Below are positions 28,300-37,006 of a stretch of 64,000 nucleotides of DNA, in pieces. A program made the translations under genes and the position numbers. The notes beneath the pieces are model-generated. The model did no database searches, had not been told where the DNA came from, and was given only the letters and a program-made list of their open reading frames with translations. Position 1 is the first letter of the stretch. The number at the start of each line of letters is the position of its first letter. Source of the stretch: Deinococcales bacterium (GTDB taxonomy: Bacteria > Deinococcota > Deinococci > Deinococcales > JAAFIG01); the NCBI GenBank assembly GCA_025352125.1, contig JANXTZ010000023.1, positions 1 to 64,000 of the forward strand. The letters are read 5' to 3'.

Positions 28300-29478
28300 A
28301 TGAATCCAATTACCAATCCATTTGCGCCAGGTGCAGGAACGCCACCGCCAGAACTGGCAGGACGGGACGAATTAAGAAAGACCATCGAAACTGCAATTGA
28401 ACGCAACAAACGAGGTTTTCACAGTAAAAGCATTCTCATGGTTGGACTTCGTGGGGTAGGTAAAACTGTTTTACTTGATCGAATGCAGACTGATGCACGA
28501 GAAAAAAGCATTTTAACCATGCGCATCGAAGCTCCAGAACGACGTAGCCTTCCAGCCATGATCGTCCCCCAACTCAGACAATCGTTGCTTGAGCTTTCCC
28601 GAACCGAAAAAGTCAAAGATTACTCACAACGGGCATTACGTGGTCTGCGCGGGTTCGCCAAAGCCTTAAAGTTCAAATACGAGGACATTGAAATTGGTTT
28701 TGACCAAAACATTGAACCCGAACCTGGACTGGCGGACAATGGTGATCTCGAGCATGATTTACAAGCCTTGTTTGAAGTGGTTGGCATGAGCGCCAAACAA
28801 GCAGGTACAGCCTTGGTCATGTTTATTGACGAACTCCAATATGTTCCAGAGGAACAACTTGAAGCATTAATTACCGCTTTGCACCGCACATCTCAGTTGC
28901 AATTGCCAGTCATGTTGGTTGGTGCAGGATTGCCGCAACTTGCAGGACGCATGGGACGAGCAAAATCTTACGCAGAGCGCTTATTCGACTTTCCACAAAT
29001 TGGGGCTTTGCCACCCGAAGCAGCAAAACAAGCCATCAGCAAACCACTTGCACAACAGCATGTTTTAATCACGGACGAGGCATTGGACGCTATTATCAAT
29101 ATCACTCGAGGTTATCCCTACTTTTTACAAGAATGGGGAAAACACGCCTGGGACATTGCTGATTACTCACCAATCACTTTAGAACACGTGAATCAAGCAA
29201 CTATTGAAGCAGTGGCAGCATTGGACGAAAGTTTTTTTCGGGTGCGCCTAGATCGACTTACACCTCACGAGAAGAAATATCTTATGGCAATGGCTGAACT
29301 TGGTGCAGGACCACATCGTTCTGGCGACATTGCGGAAAAACTCGGACGAAGAGTGCAAAATCAAGCCCCAATACGCAACCAATTGATTTTAAAAGGCATT
29401 ATCTGGAGTCCAAATCATGGTGAGACTGCTTTCACCGTACCTTTATTTGACGAATACATGCGGCGCATCATGATTTAA
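28300..29478 (+). CDS. AAA-type ATPase of unknown role (AAA_16-like)
   Basis: Begins MNPITNPFAPGAGTPPPELAGRDE-type, an N-terminus seen in a family of stand-alone bacterial ATPases (Orc/STAND-like). The Walker A is GLRGVGKT (~residues 49-56) and Walker B is ALVMFIDELQ (~171-180). A winged-helix-like C-terminal part (~330-392) follows. 392 residues. It has only two CTCGAG copies in 1.2 kb and is AT-richer than its neighbours, so it may be acquired. Possible roles include defence or plasmid-type functions; unproven. Confidence 0.75.
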   Translation: MNPITNPFAPGAGTPPPELAGRDELRKTIETAIERNKRGFHSKSILMVGLRGVGKTVLLDRMQTDAREKSILTMRIEAPERRSLPAMIVPQLRQSLLELSRTEKVKDYSQRALRGLRGFAKALKFKYEDIEIGFDQNIEPEPGLADNGDLEHDLQALFEVVGMSAKQAGTALVMFIDELQYVPEEQLEALITALHRTSQLQLPVMLVGAGLPQLAGRMGRAKSYAERLFDFPQIGALPPEAAKQAISKPLAQQHVLITDEALDAIINITRGYPYFLQEWGKHAWDIADYSPITLEHVNQATIEAVAALDESFFRVRLDRLTPHEKKYLMAMAELGAGPHRSGDIAEKLGRRVQNQAPIRNQLILKGIIWSPNHGETAFTVPLFDEYMRRIMI

Positions 29479-29487
29479 ACCAGAAAT

Positions 29488-29865
29488 TCACAAAAATTCG
29501 AGTTTAAAACCGTCCGCAATGATGCCCAGAATGTGATTGCGCTCAATGATCTGGTAATGCTTGTGACCCGCCATGACGTTCCCGCCAGCATTTTCAAACC
29601 AGTTTGAATTCAGCACCACGTCAAAGCTGCTCGAGAGGTCACCATGAAACGAATCCAGGTCTGTGACCTCGAGCGCCACGACGCTGAAAAAACGCAGGTG
29701 GAACGGTAAGTCTTGCTCGAGGTGAGAACTGCTGTGACGGGCGTCCAAAACACCCGTCAAAACCAGCATTTTCTCGAGCGGTTTGAACTCGAGGTTTGAG
29801 AGGTGCAGCGCGTCCCTCGAGCGTAAAATGCCGAGCTTGGTTTTGATGGGTTGGTACTCGGGCAT
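29488..29865 (-). CDS. Unknown protein, 125 residues
   Basis: No family recognised. Starts MPEYQPIKTKLGILRSRDAL and is mixed alpha/beta with no signal peptide. ATG 29865 is chosen because TAAACT (minus strand, 29872-29877) ends 6 nt upstream, a leaderless arrangement; that box overlaps the end of the next GNAT gene. Convergent with the ATPase gene, 9 nt away. Confidence 0.65.
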   Translation of the reverse strand: MPEYQPIKTKLGILRSRDALHLSNLEFKPLEKMLVLTGVLDARHSSSHLEQDLPFHLRFFSVVALEVTDLDSFHGDLSSSFDVVLNSNWFENAGGNVMAGHKHYQIIERNHILGIIADGFKLEFL

Positions 29866-29874
29866 CAACCAAGT

Positions 29875-30324
29875 TTACACGGACTTAAAATACGTGCGGA
29901 ACTCGAGGTCTTCGCGCTCAAAACCCATGCGTTCGTACAATTTTTGCCCAGATTTATTCGTGTGTGCCGTCTCGAGCATCACGCCTTTGGCGTTGGTGTC
30001 ACGGGCAAGCTGCATGGCGCGTTCAATCAGGTGCTCACCGACCCGCAACCCCCTGGCTTCGGGGATCACGTACAGATCATTCAAAATCCAGAGTTTTTGC
30101 GTGCTGGCGCTCGAGAAACTGGGATAAAGCTGTGTGAAACCAAGCGGTTTTTGGGCGTCAAACGCCAGGTAAATGACACTCTCGGCGTTCTGGATTCGCT
30201 CGAGCAAAAATGTTCTGGCGCGTTTCAAATCTGATTTTTCTTGGTAAAACACTCGGTACGCGTCAAAAAGTGGCGCGACAATCTCGAGGTGCTCAAAGGT
30301 TGCGGTTTTGATTTCTGGGGTCAT
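29875..30324 (-). CDS. GNAT family N-acetyltransferase
   Basis: 149 residues. The acetyl-CoA loop reads DLYVIPEARGLRVGEHLIER (~83-102), followed by GVMLETAHTNKSGQKLYERM. The substrate is unknown. It shares VPLFDAYRVFYQEKSDLKRA-type sequence with the next upstream GNAT, so the two are tandem duplicates; the start has AGGAG. Overlaps the paralogue by 4 nt. Confidence 0.9.
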   Translation of the reverse strand: MTPEIKTATFEHLEIVAPLFDAYRVFYQEKSDLKRARTFLLERIQNAESVIYLAFDAQKPLGFTQLYPSFSSASTQKLWILNDLYVIPEARGLRVGEHLIERAMQLARDTNAKGVMLETAHTNKSGQKLYERMGFEREDLEFRTYFKSV

Positions 30325-30785
30325 GATTGCTCCTCAAGTTTGAGGTTGTACGTCAAGAACACTTCGTCACGCACAAATCCAGCGCGTTCATATAGTTTTT
30401 GCCCCGAAGCATTATCTTGCGCGGTACGAAGGCGCAAAAATGCCGCGCCGACCAATTTCGCATGAGCCGCACCGCGTTCGATCAAACGCTCGCCAATCCG
30501 TGAGCCTCGAGCTTCGGGAATCACGTACAAGTCGTTCAAAATCACCAGTGGTTTCAAAACAACGCTGCTGAAGGTGTTGTACAGCAGCGTAAAACCCACG
30601 GCTCGAGTTTGGTCATACGCCAGAAAAACCGTGCATTCGTCGCGCTCGAGCCTGGCTTGCAGGTATTCCCTGGCGGCTTCTAAATTGCTGGCTTGTTTGT
30701 AAAACACGCGGTAAGCGTCCAACAATGGCACCAGGTCATCCAGATGCTCGAGTGTCGCTTGCAGGGTTTGGACGGGTTTGTTCAT
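30321..30785 (-). CDS. GNAT family N-acetyltransferase (paralogue)
   Basis: 154 residues from ATG 30785. DLYVIPEARGSRIGERLIER is the acetyl-CoA binding segment; LVPLLDAYRVFYKQASNLEA matches the neighbouring GNAT. Its ATGA overlaps the end of the DMT transporter upstream, so the exporter and both acetyltransferases form one operon. Acetylation of an exported amine or amino acid is one idea. Confidence 0.9.
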   Translation of the reverse strand: MNKPVQTLQATLEHLDDLVPLLDAYRVFYKQASNLEAAREYLQARLERDECTVFLAYDQTRAVGFTLLYNTFSSVVLKPLVILNDLYVIPEARGSRIGERLIERGAAHAKLVGAAFLRLRTAQDNASGQKLYERAGFVRDEVFLTYNLKLEEQS

Positions 30786-31648
30786 GCAAGTTTCCTTGAA
30801 AATTGAAAGTCGGTGTTGATCAGAATAACCCCAAAAATAACGATGGTGATACCAACCAGCGTCTCGGGTCCGATATGCTCGCCCGCCAGAGCGCCCCATA
30901 AAATGCTCCAGATTGGGATGACGTAGGTGATGCTCGAGGATTGGGTGGCGCTGATTCTGGGCAGCACACTGTAAAACAGAGCGTAGGCGATGCCGCTGCC
31001 GAAAATCCCGAGGATCAAAATTGCGCCAATTGCGGGCAACGTGACCATGCCCGGTTTTGAAAAAAGCGCAATTGGCATCAGCATGATACCAGCACTCAAG
31101 ACCTGCCCAAATGCGATGGCGAGCGGGTCAACTCCTTTCAGAAAACGTTTGGCAATGTAAGGCACGACGGCGTACAAGATTGAAGCCAAGGTGATCACGC
31201 TCACGCCAAGCAATGAACCCTCGAGTTGCAAACTGCCTGACACGGCGATCATGACACCGACAAACCCCAGCGCCACGCCCAGAATGCGGCGCGGGGTCAA
31301 ACTCGAGTCGCCAATCAAAACGCCAATCAAGGCGGCAAAACATGGTGTGGTGGCGTTCAAGACCCCAGCCAAACTCGAGTTGAGGCTTTGTTCGCCGAGC
31401 GCAAAAAACGTGAACGGCAAAGCGCTCCCGATCAAGCCTTGAAGCACCAGCCACGGCAGATTTGCCCTGGTGAACATGGTGCGTTTCATCAGTTTGACGA
31501 TGCCGAACAACACCGCCCCGCCCAGCAACAAACGCAAGCACGCCACCCAAACGGGTGGGAAGCTCGCACCCGCTATTTTGATCAGCAAAAACGACACGCC
31601 CCAAATCATCGAAAGCAACAACAATTGAACTGCATCGGCGATTTTCAT
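30782..31648 (-). CDS. EamA-type (DMT) exporter
   Basis: 288 residues with ten predicted membrane helices in two EamA repeats (VQLLLLSMIWGVSFLLIKIA; second repeat from LASILYAVVPYIAKRF). Likely exports amino acids or other metabolites. Translationally coupled to a 38-residue upstream frame by ATGA and to the GNAT downstream by ATGA. Confidence 0.88.
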   Translation of the reverse strand: MKIADAVQLLLLSMIWGVSFLLIKIAGASFPPVWVACLRLLLGGAVLFGIVKLMKRTMFTRANLPWLVLQGLIGSALPFTFFALGEQSLNSSLAGVLNATTPCFAALIGVLIGDSSLTPRRILGVALGFVGVMIAVSGSLQLEGSLLGVSVITLASILYAVVPYIAKRFLKGVDPLAIAFGQVLSAGIMLMPIALFSKPGMVTLPAIGAILILGIFGSGIAYALFYSVLPRISATQSSSITYVIPIWSILWGALAGEHIGPETLVGITIVIFGVILINTDFQFSRKLA

Positions 31649-31761
31649 ATGCGTCTTCTCGGGTATTGTGCCGACACAAACACGACAATCAGACGCAATT
31701 CTTGTTCAATGCTGTGAAATCGGTGCTCGAGGTTTTCCAAATGGTGATGCGAAACGTTCAT
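31645..31761 (-). CDS. Small ORF of 38 residues upstream of the DMT exporter
   Basis: ATG 31761 (minus) is preceded by AGGAGAGAATTC, a good ribosome-binding site. The frame reads MNVSHHHLENLEHRFHSIEQ and ends with TGA overlapping the exporter's ATG (ATGA). Histidine-rich near the start. It may be a leader peptide or a small protein. Not recognised. Confidence 0.5.
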   Translation of the reverse strand: MNVSHHHLENLEHRFHSIEQELRLIVVFVSAQYPRRRI

Positions 31762-31796
31762 GAATTCTCTCCTGTGACTCAAGCGATGCGAGAATA

Positions 31797-32711
31797 TTAA
31801 TTGCCATTCGCTCTTTTTTGATTTTGCGCATACGCCACCAACCCCACCGCACTTAGAATGATTGGCATGGCGATAAACGCATTGATGCCAATTTTTTCGT
31901 GTCCCAAAATCGTGCCGAGCAGCACCGCCACAATCGGGTTGACGTAGGCGTAACTGGTGGCAAGCGTCGGGCGAACTTTGCTCAGCAGGTAAACGTAAGC
32001 GCTGAAAGCGATCAAAGACCCGAACGTAATCAGGTAAATCAACGCCAGGACACTCTCGAGCGATGGCGTTCTGGTCATGCGTTCACCAAGGATAAAACTG
32101 ATCGGAATCATCAAAATACCTGCGGTCAGCATTTCGGTGGCGCTTGCCATCAAACCTTGAGGCAACGTCAGGTGCTTGGACCAGATCGAACCGAACGACC
32201 AAAAAATCGGCGCGATAAACATCACGATTGCACCCGTCGGATTGCCCTGCAAATTCCCCTCACGGCTGAGAATCACCACCCCGACCAGGCCCACCAGCAT
32301 TCCAGCCACCTCGAGCACTCTTGGGCGCTGCCCCCACAGCGTTGACCACAGGGCAGCCCAGAGTGGCATGGTGGCAACGATGGTCGCTGCCAGTCCACTG
32401 GCAACCCCAAGGCTCTCTGCCAGGGTTGTGCCGGTGTTGCCGCCAATAATCAAAAAGAAGCCAATCCGAAACGCACTCCACCACTCGAGTTTGACCGGGT
32501 GCTTTGCCACTCGAGCGCGTAAAACGGCGTACAGGATTGCGCCGGCGACGGTAAACCGAATGGCGTTCATGAAAAACGGCGGGAAGCTTTGCACACCAAC
32601 ACGAATACCAAAATAGGTGCTGCCCCAGATGATGTACAGTGCAAACAGGCTAAACGCGATCAACAACGAATCGCGTCTCGAGGTTGCATTAACCGCCAAA
32701 CCTGGATTCAT
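31797..32711 (-). CDS. EamA-type (DMT) exporter, YedA-like
   Basis: 304 residues, ten membrane helices. FALYIIWGSTYFGIRVGVQS is the N-terminal signature of the YedA/RhtA-like group. Divergent from an Lrp/AsnC regulator 94 nt away, a pairing typical of amino-acid exporters. TATTAT (minus strand, 32717-32722) ends 5 nt before the ATG, so its mRNA is probably leaderless. Confidence 0.9.
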   Translation of the reverse strand: MNPGLAVNATSRRDSLLIAFSLFALYIIWGSTYFGIRVGVQSFPPFFMNAIRFTVAGAILYAVLRARVAKHPVKLEWWSAFRIGFFLIIGGNTGTTLAESLGVASGLAATIVATMPLWAALWSTLWGQRPRVLEVAGMLVGLVGVVILSREGNLQGNPTGAIVMFIAPIFWSFGSIWSKHLTLPQGLMASATEMLTAGILMIPISFILGERMTRTPSLESVLALIYLITFGSLIAFSAYVYLLSKVRPTLATSYAYVNPIVAVLLGTILGHEKIGINAFIAMPIILSAVGLVAYAQNQKRANGN

Positions 32712-32805
32712 GCTTAATAATAATCGCTATTGGTCTTCATTTGCAATATGTCATTTGGATTATTGCCAAAACTTCCTAACATCATTTAGAATACAAAAAT
32801 CCATC

Positions 32806-33267
32806 ATGAATAACCTAGACCAATTTGATAAAGCCATCCTCCTCGAGCTGCAACGCGACAGCCGACAAACCTATGCCGAAATCGGTTCGAGCGTCGGTTT
32901 AAGTGCCGCCAGCGTGCATTCTCGGGTCAAAACCCTCGAGAAACGCGGCATCATCAAAGGCTTTTCGGCTCGGGTGGACGCTCGCGCCCTGGGTTTGCCC
33001 GTGCTGGCGTTCGTCAGCGTGCGCACCGATGGTTCGACCAGTTGCTTTTTGATCGCGCCGACCTTCAAGCAATTCAGCGAGATCGAAGAATGTTACAGCG
33101 TCGCGGGCGACACCGACATCATGCTCAAAGTCCGCACCAGCACCCCCGAGGCGCTCGAGGAACTGCTCTACCGCGTCAAACAAATTCCTGGTGTCTCGAG
33201 AACCAACACGGTGGTCACACTCAGCACCGCGTTCGAGCATCAGCCACTGATTCCAAGCGACCAATAA
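32806..33267 (+). CDS. Lrp/AsnC family transcriptional regulator
   Basis: 153 residues: an N-terminal HTH (LDQFDKAILLELQRDSRQTY, SSVGLSAASVHSRVKTLEKR) and a C-terminal RAM ligand-binding domain (ECYSVAGDTDIMLKVRTSTP). Likely senses an amino acid and controls the divergent exporter. TAGAAT at 32787-32792 is a candidate -10, which leaves a leader of only a few nt. The longer frame upstream is not used. Confidence 0.92.
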   Translation: MNNLDQFDKAILLELQRDSRQTYAEIGSSVGLSAASVHSRVKTLEKRGIIKGFSARVDARALGLPVLAFVSVRTDGSTSCFLIAPTFKQFSEIEECYSVAGDTDIMLKVRTSTPEALEELLYRVKQIPGVSRTNTVVTLSTAFEHQPLIPSDQ

Positions 33268-33270
33268 ATT

Positions 33271-34494
33271 TTAATTTGGTTTTTCAGTCGTTCCGAGACG
33301 ACCATGCAAATCTCGAGGATCAAGCTCTAACGTGATGTTGGTATCCAGTTCAGGTGTGAGGGTCAAACGCCCAACATCGTGGTCTTTGGTGATGTTCACG
33401 GGGATTTCACCGGTGTTGCGCACCGAAATATCGATACCCGTGGTGTGAACGTTGATTTCAATTCCTGTGCTGCGCAGCAACCGATCATCGCTGGTGGCTC
33501 GAGTGGCTTTGTTTTGATTGGAATATTCGCCCTTCCCGCGTCCAGATTTGTTCTTGCGATCTCGTTTTTCGGCGTACATCTGCGCATCGGCGTCAGACAA
33601 AGCCCTGTCCAAGCTTTCCTGGGTAAAGACGCTGAACCCAACCGAAACGTTGAAAAACTCGCTTCGCACCCGTTCGACTATCGGTGTCCCCGCCGTCAAG
33701 CCCAAATGCAAACCCACAAATTCGTCACCGCCCGTTCGGTACAGACTGTCGCCCTTGCGGGTCGCGTGTTGCAACGCCCGAACGCAGCGCAGCAGGTATT
33801 GATCGCCCGCCCGATGTCCCTGCTCGTCATTGATGCGTTTTAAACCGTCCACATCCCAACTCGAGAGCACCAACTGCATTCCCTTGCGCCGCCCTATCGC
33901 CTGATAGCGTTCAAAGTCCTGCTCGAGCGCACGCCTGTTGCCAATTTTGGTCAGGGCATCGGTGGTGGCGTTGCGTTCGAGTTCATGTTGAACGCTGGCG
34001 AATTGTTGAAAAAGCTGATAGCACAAAAAACCCATCATTGTGCCCAGGCTCGAGGCAAAAATCAGGCTAAGACCAACGCCCAAACCGTGTCGGAAGGCAA
34101 GTGGAATCAAAATGCCAGACAAGAATAAATCGATCAGCAAACCTGCAAATCCCAGATTGGTGGCAATTGCAAACAACAATGGAATTGCGCAAATGGCGTA
34201 GATAATGCCGCCGAGCGAGTATTCAGACCAGACGGCTTGTTGTTGGTACAAGGCAAAAATTACTTGCAGCGCACAAACAGTTAGAAAAAACCCTGCACTT
34301 TTGACCGAGTAATGCTTGTACAAAAAGTGATTTGCCGCAAAGATACCGCCAAAAAAAGCCAGATGCCCGAGCAACCAAAACGGTTTAAAACTGTGGTCAA
34401 AGACAAAACCAATCATAGCAAAGGCAAAGACGCTCGAGCTTGACCACAAGAAAATCTGGTGCAAACGCGAAGAGATTCCGGCTTGAAGGTTCAT
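33271..34494 (-). CDS. Membrane diguanylate cyclase (GGDEF)
   Basis: Makes cyclic di-GMP. The N-terminal half has about six membrane helices. The GGDEF domain (~residues 178-330) carries RTGGDEFVGLHL, the intact active site; no clear RxxD inhibitory site was confirmed. The C-terminal ~75 residues are unusual: short beta-like segments (STGIEINVHTTGIDISVRNT) unlike known GGDEF tails. The start is uncertain: ATG 34494 (MNLQAG) or ATG 34545. Convergent with the Lrp gene, 3 nt apart. Confidence 0.88.
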   Translation of the reverse strand: MNLQAGISSRLHQIFLWSSSSVFAFAMIGFVFDHSFKPFWLLGHLAFFGGIFAANHFLYKHYSVKSAGFFLTVCALQVIFALYQQQAVWSEYSLGGIIYAICAIPLLFAIATNLGFAGLLIDLFLSGILIPLAFRHGLGVGLSLIFASSLGTMMGFLCYQLFQQFASVQHELERNATTDALTKIGNRRALEQDFERYQAIGRRKGMQLVLSSWDVDGLKRINDEQGHRAGDQYLLRCVRALQHATRKGDSLYRTGGDEFVGLHLGLTAGTPIVERVRSEFFNVSVGFSVFTQESLDRALSDADAQMYAEKRDRKNKSGRGKGEYSNQNKATRATSDDRLLRSTGIEINVHTTGIDISVRNTGEIPVNITKDHDVGRLTLTPELDTNITLELDPRDLHGRLGTTEKPN

Positions 34495-34545
34495 GATGGC
34501 GCTCGAGCCGAAGTGAAGGTTTTGACAGGCAAATACGCACGACAT

Positions 34546-34815
34546 TTTACATTCAAAATGCCTGACTTGGGTTGAAGATCAAACGCGTGATTGTAAAAAG
34601 GTTTCTCTCGAGTCATATTTGCTTTGAATCATTTTTCGGTGGTGCAGATTGAATTTATTAAAAATTCCTCAGAATAGAATGAGGTATATCTGTCATTGTA
34701 TACGCAAAAACGAAAATCGAGAAATGCTCTACCAACACGCATCGCAAGCCCAGGCACAAGCTTGGACTTGTAGGATGTAAAGTTTTTTTGAATCAGACAA
34801 AATTCTAAAAAAACT
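34546..34815. other. Spacer with AT-rich inverted repeat
   Basis: No gene seen. GTAAAGTTTTTTT (34777-34789) and AAAAAAACTTTAC (34807-34819) form a perfect 13-bp inverted repeat just past the CDGSH stop, which could end that minus-strand transcript. A second imperfect repeat, CAAGCCCA with TGGACTTG (34745-34770), lies beside it. Confidence 0.45.
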
Positions 34816-35022
34816 TTACTCGAGTTCAATCTCGGCTGCTGGCGCAATAAACCCAAACTCTTTGTGTGAACTGTCACAAAACGGCAAATTCTTGGAATGC
34901 CCGCAACGGCACAAACTAAACTTTGGTTTTTCGATCACCGTTTCGGTCTCGCCAACGCGCAACACGTACTTGCCATTTGTTTCCACACCTATCGAACCGT
35001 TTTCCCGAAAAACAATTTTCAT
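34816..35022 (-). CDS. CDGSH iron-sulfur protein
   Basis: 68 residues with the 2Fe-2S ligands C38, C40, C49 and H53 (CRCGHSKNLPFCDSSH). The family holds a labile cluster and is linked to redox or iron sensing. The Gly of CDGSH is Ser here, which is tolerated in the family. TACAGT (minus strand, 35030-35035) lies 7 nt before the ATG, again a leaderless promoter. Confidence 0.9.
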   Translation of the reverse strand: MKIVFRENGSIGVETNGKYVLRVGETETVIEKPKFSLCRCGHSKNLPFCDSSHKEFGFIAPAAEIELE

Positions 35023-35110
35023 GACCTGGACTGTACCACGTCAGACAAAGGCTTTAGGCTAACTTTGGCAAATCCAGCTTAAAACACTACTGAAAAAGCC
35101 AGACTACAGG

Positions 35111-35157
35111 TATACTGATAACGCCGCGCAGAAAAAAGACTGCTCGCGCAGAAAAAG
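35111..35157 (+). promoter_or_regulatory. infC promoter and repeated leader
   Basis: TATACT at 35111-35116 is a good -10 with a poor -35. The short leader holds a direct repeat, CGCGCAGAAAAA at 35125-35136 and 35146-35157, just before the infC start. The repeat could matter for infC translation control. Confidence 0.5.
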
Positions 35158-35161
35158 GCAG

Positions 35162-35836
35162 GTGGTTGTTGTAGCCAAGGATCACAAAATAAACGAGCAA
35201 ATCCGAGTTCGTCAGGTACGCCTCATTGACGACGAGGGAAACCAAGCCGGCATCGTGGACACCAGGGACGCCATGCGAATGGCAACCGAAAAAGGTCTGG
35301 ATTTGGTCATGGTTTCACCCAACGCGGTCCCTCCGGTCTGCCGTTTACTCGATTACGGACGCTTCCGTTTCGAGGCACAACAGCAAGAAAAAGAAGCCCG
35401 CAAACGCGCCCGCGCCCAAGAACAAAAAAGCATCAAATTGCGCGTCAAAATTGGCGGCGGCGATTTCGATACCAAACTCAACCACGTCAAACGCTTTCTA
35501 AAAGACGGTCACAAGGTCAAAGTCACCATCATGTTCAGGGGACGTGAACGCACCCACCCAGAACTCGGCGAGGCACTCTTGAAACGTGTCGCAATCACCC
35601 TGGGCGACGGTGCACTGGTCGAAAGCGCACCAAACCTGATGGGCATGGACATGAACATGATCCTTGCGCCCACCGTCAAAAGCCAGCAAATGGCGGTCAA
35701 AGACAACCTGCCACCACTCGAGGATGACGACGACCACGATGATGGTCATGATGACAGCGTTGAAGCAGTCAGTGAAATCTCGGAAATCTCGAGCGAGACG
35801 GCAAGTGAAAGCTCGAGCGAGGCTGCACCAGCTTAA
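35162..35836 (+). CDS. infC: Translation initiation factor IF-3 with acidic tail
   Basis: IF-3 checks initiator tRNA and keeps subunits apart. N domain: INEQIRVRQVRLIDDEGNQA; C domain: IKLRVKIGGGDFDTKLNHVK, and MFRGRERTHPELG. The core is ~180 residues. About 40 acidic residues (EDDDDHDDGHDD, then Ser/Glu-rich) are added at the C-terminus. The GTG start at 35162 is weakly supported; infC often uses rare starts. Unlike most bacteria, rpmI and rplT do not follow; a terminator does. Confidence 0.93.
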   Translation: MVVVAKDHKINEQIRVRQVRLIDDEGNQAGIVDTRDAMRMATEKGLDLVMVSPNAVPPVCRLLDYGRFRFEAQQQEKEARKRARAQEQKSIKLRVKIGGGDFDTKLNHVKRFLKDGHKVKVTIMFRGRERTHPELGEALLKRVAITLGDGALVESAPNLMGMDMNMILAPTVKSQQMAVKDNLPPLEDDDDHDDGHDDSVEAVSEISEISSETASESSSEAAPA

Positions 35837-35866
35837 AATAGCAACTCTCTCCACCCTCATCCCCAA

Positions 35867-35898
35867 CCCTTCTCCCGCTTGCGGGAGAAGGGAGTTTT
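35867..35898 (+). terminator. Terminator after infC
   Basis: CCCTTCTCCCG (35867-35877) pairs with CGGGAGAAGGG (35882-35892) over a CTTG loop, then TTTT. With the upstream CCCTCATCCCCAA it resembles a REP-like sequence found in many unrelated bacteria, so it may be a repeat element reused as a terminator. Confidence 0.7.
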
Positions 35899-35974
35899 AA
35901 TGGATTTTCGAGAAACTCGTTTATTCTGTCGTGAACATCCAAACCTAGCAGTGAACGATTGCAATGCTCGAGCC

Positions 35975-36937
35975 TTACCGAAACTTGGGTATCAGTGGAA
36001 CATGCAGTTTTGCAAAGGCTTCACGGTACTCGGTTTCATCCAAAGCCCGTCCGATCACGACCAAACTCGAGCGTCCCTCGTGGCGCGTATCGGTTTTGGT
36101 GACCTTCACGATTTCTCGCACGGCTTGAAACACAATTTCATCCTCAATTTGCTTGAACGCCAGAAAGCCTTTGGCGCGAAACACGCTGCCAGGACGGGAA
36201 ATAATAAGTTCTTCCATGAAGGTATTCCAGGCAATCACATCGAGCGGCTCGGCGTGATGCAAGGTGAAACTCGAGACGCCCGCCGCGTGTTCGTGGGTGT
36301 AGTTGCGGGGTTTCCAATCGGTTTCAAAAGCGTTTTGCTCGAGCATGGCGGGGGCATCGACGCTGGCGTTCTGGGTTTCGGTTTGATGCGCCAGTGGATT
36401 TAAACCGCGCAGCAAACCGCGTGCCGTCTCGAGTTGAGCGTCATCGGCAAGATCGGTTTTGTTCAGCACAATGTTGCTGGCATATGCGAGTTGCACCGCG
36501 CCCTCTGGAACGTCGGACAGGGTACGCTCGAGGTTTCGGGCGTCCGCCACGCCGATGATGCCGTCCAGATCGAACAAACCACGAAGTTGCGGGTCGAGCA
36601 CGGTTTGCGCCACGGGAACAGGGTCAGCCAAACCTGAAAGTTCGATCAACAGGTGCTCGGGCGGGTTTTTGCGCATGGCGAGTTTGATCATGGCTTCGGC
36701 GAGATCATCGCGTCCGACACAGCACAAACAACCGTTGCTAAATTCGGTCACGCCGTCTTCGTCCGCCTCGAGATTTTCGATCAATGCCCCGTCCACGTTG
36801 ATGTCACCAAATTCGTTGACGATCACGCCAAAGCGCTTGCCGCCGGTTTTGATCAGGTGATTGACGAGCGTGGTTTTGCCTGCGCCCAAAAAGCCACCGA
36901 CGACGGTGACGGGAATTCGTTGTTTAAACTCAAACAT
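35975..36937 (-). CDS. CobW/COG0523-family GTPase (metal chaperone)
   Basis: 320 residues from ATG 36937. G1 loop GGFLGAGKTT (~14-23), the metal-binding GCLCC (CXCC) motif (~72-76), ELSGLADP switch region and NKTD specificity motif are intact; a CobW C-terminal domain (SVFRAKGFLAFKQIEDEIVF) follows. The family delivers zinc, cobalt or other metals to target enzymes. Transcribed divergently from the SlyD-like gene. Confidence 0.92.
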   Translation of the reverse strand: MFEFKQRIPVTVVGGFLGAGKTTLVNHLIKTGGKRFGVIVNEFGDINVDGALIENLEADEDGVTEFSNGCLCCVGRDDLAEAMIKLAMRKNPPEHLLIELSGLADPVPVAQTVLDPQLRGLFDLDGIIGVADARNLERTLSDVPEGAVQLAYASNIVLNKTDLADDAQLETARGLLRGLNPLAHQTETQNASVDAPAMLEQNAFETDWKPRNYTHEHAAGVSSFTLHHAEPLDVIAWNTFMEELIISRPGSVFRAKGFLAFKQIEDEIVFQAVREIVKVTKTDTRHEGRSSLVVIGRALDETEYREAFAKLHVPLIPKFR

Positions 36938-36942
36938 ACCCG

Positions 36943-37001
36943 ATGTTACCGTTTTCGCAGCCCCAGAGTTTAGGACTTTGCCCACAAGCTCGAGGTACAT
37001 T
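36943..37001. promoter_or_regulatory. Divergent leaderless promoters (cobW-like / slyD-like)
   Basis: On the minus strand TAACAT (36943-36948) ends 5 nt before the CobW ATG. On the + strand TACATT (36996-37001) ends 5 nt before the SlyD ATG. Both lack ribosome-binding sites. The 69-nt region is thus a back-to-back leaderless pair. Confidence 0.6.
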
Positions 37002-37006
37002 GGGAC

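Noticed and set aside
34731-34776. MITE or IS end near the CDGSH gene
   Set aside because: Only one imperfect inverted repeat, no target duplication or second end seen; kept as a spacer note.
35879-36403. 174-residue + strand frame after infC
   Set aside because: Antisense to the CobW GTPase, whose motifs are certain.
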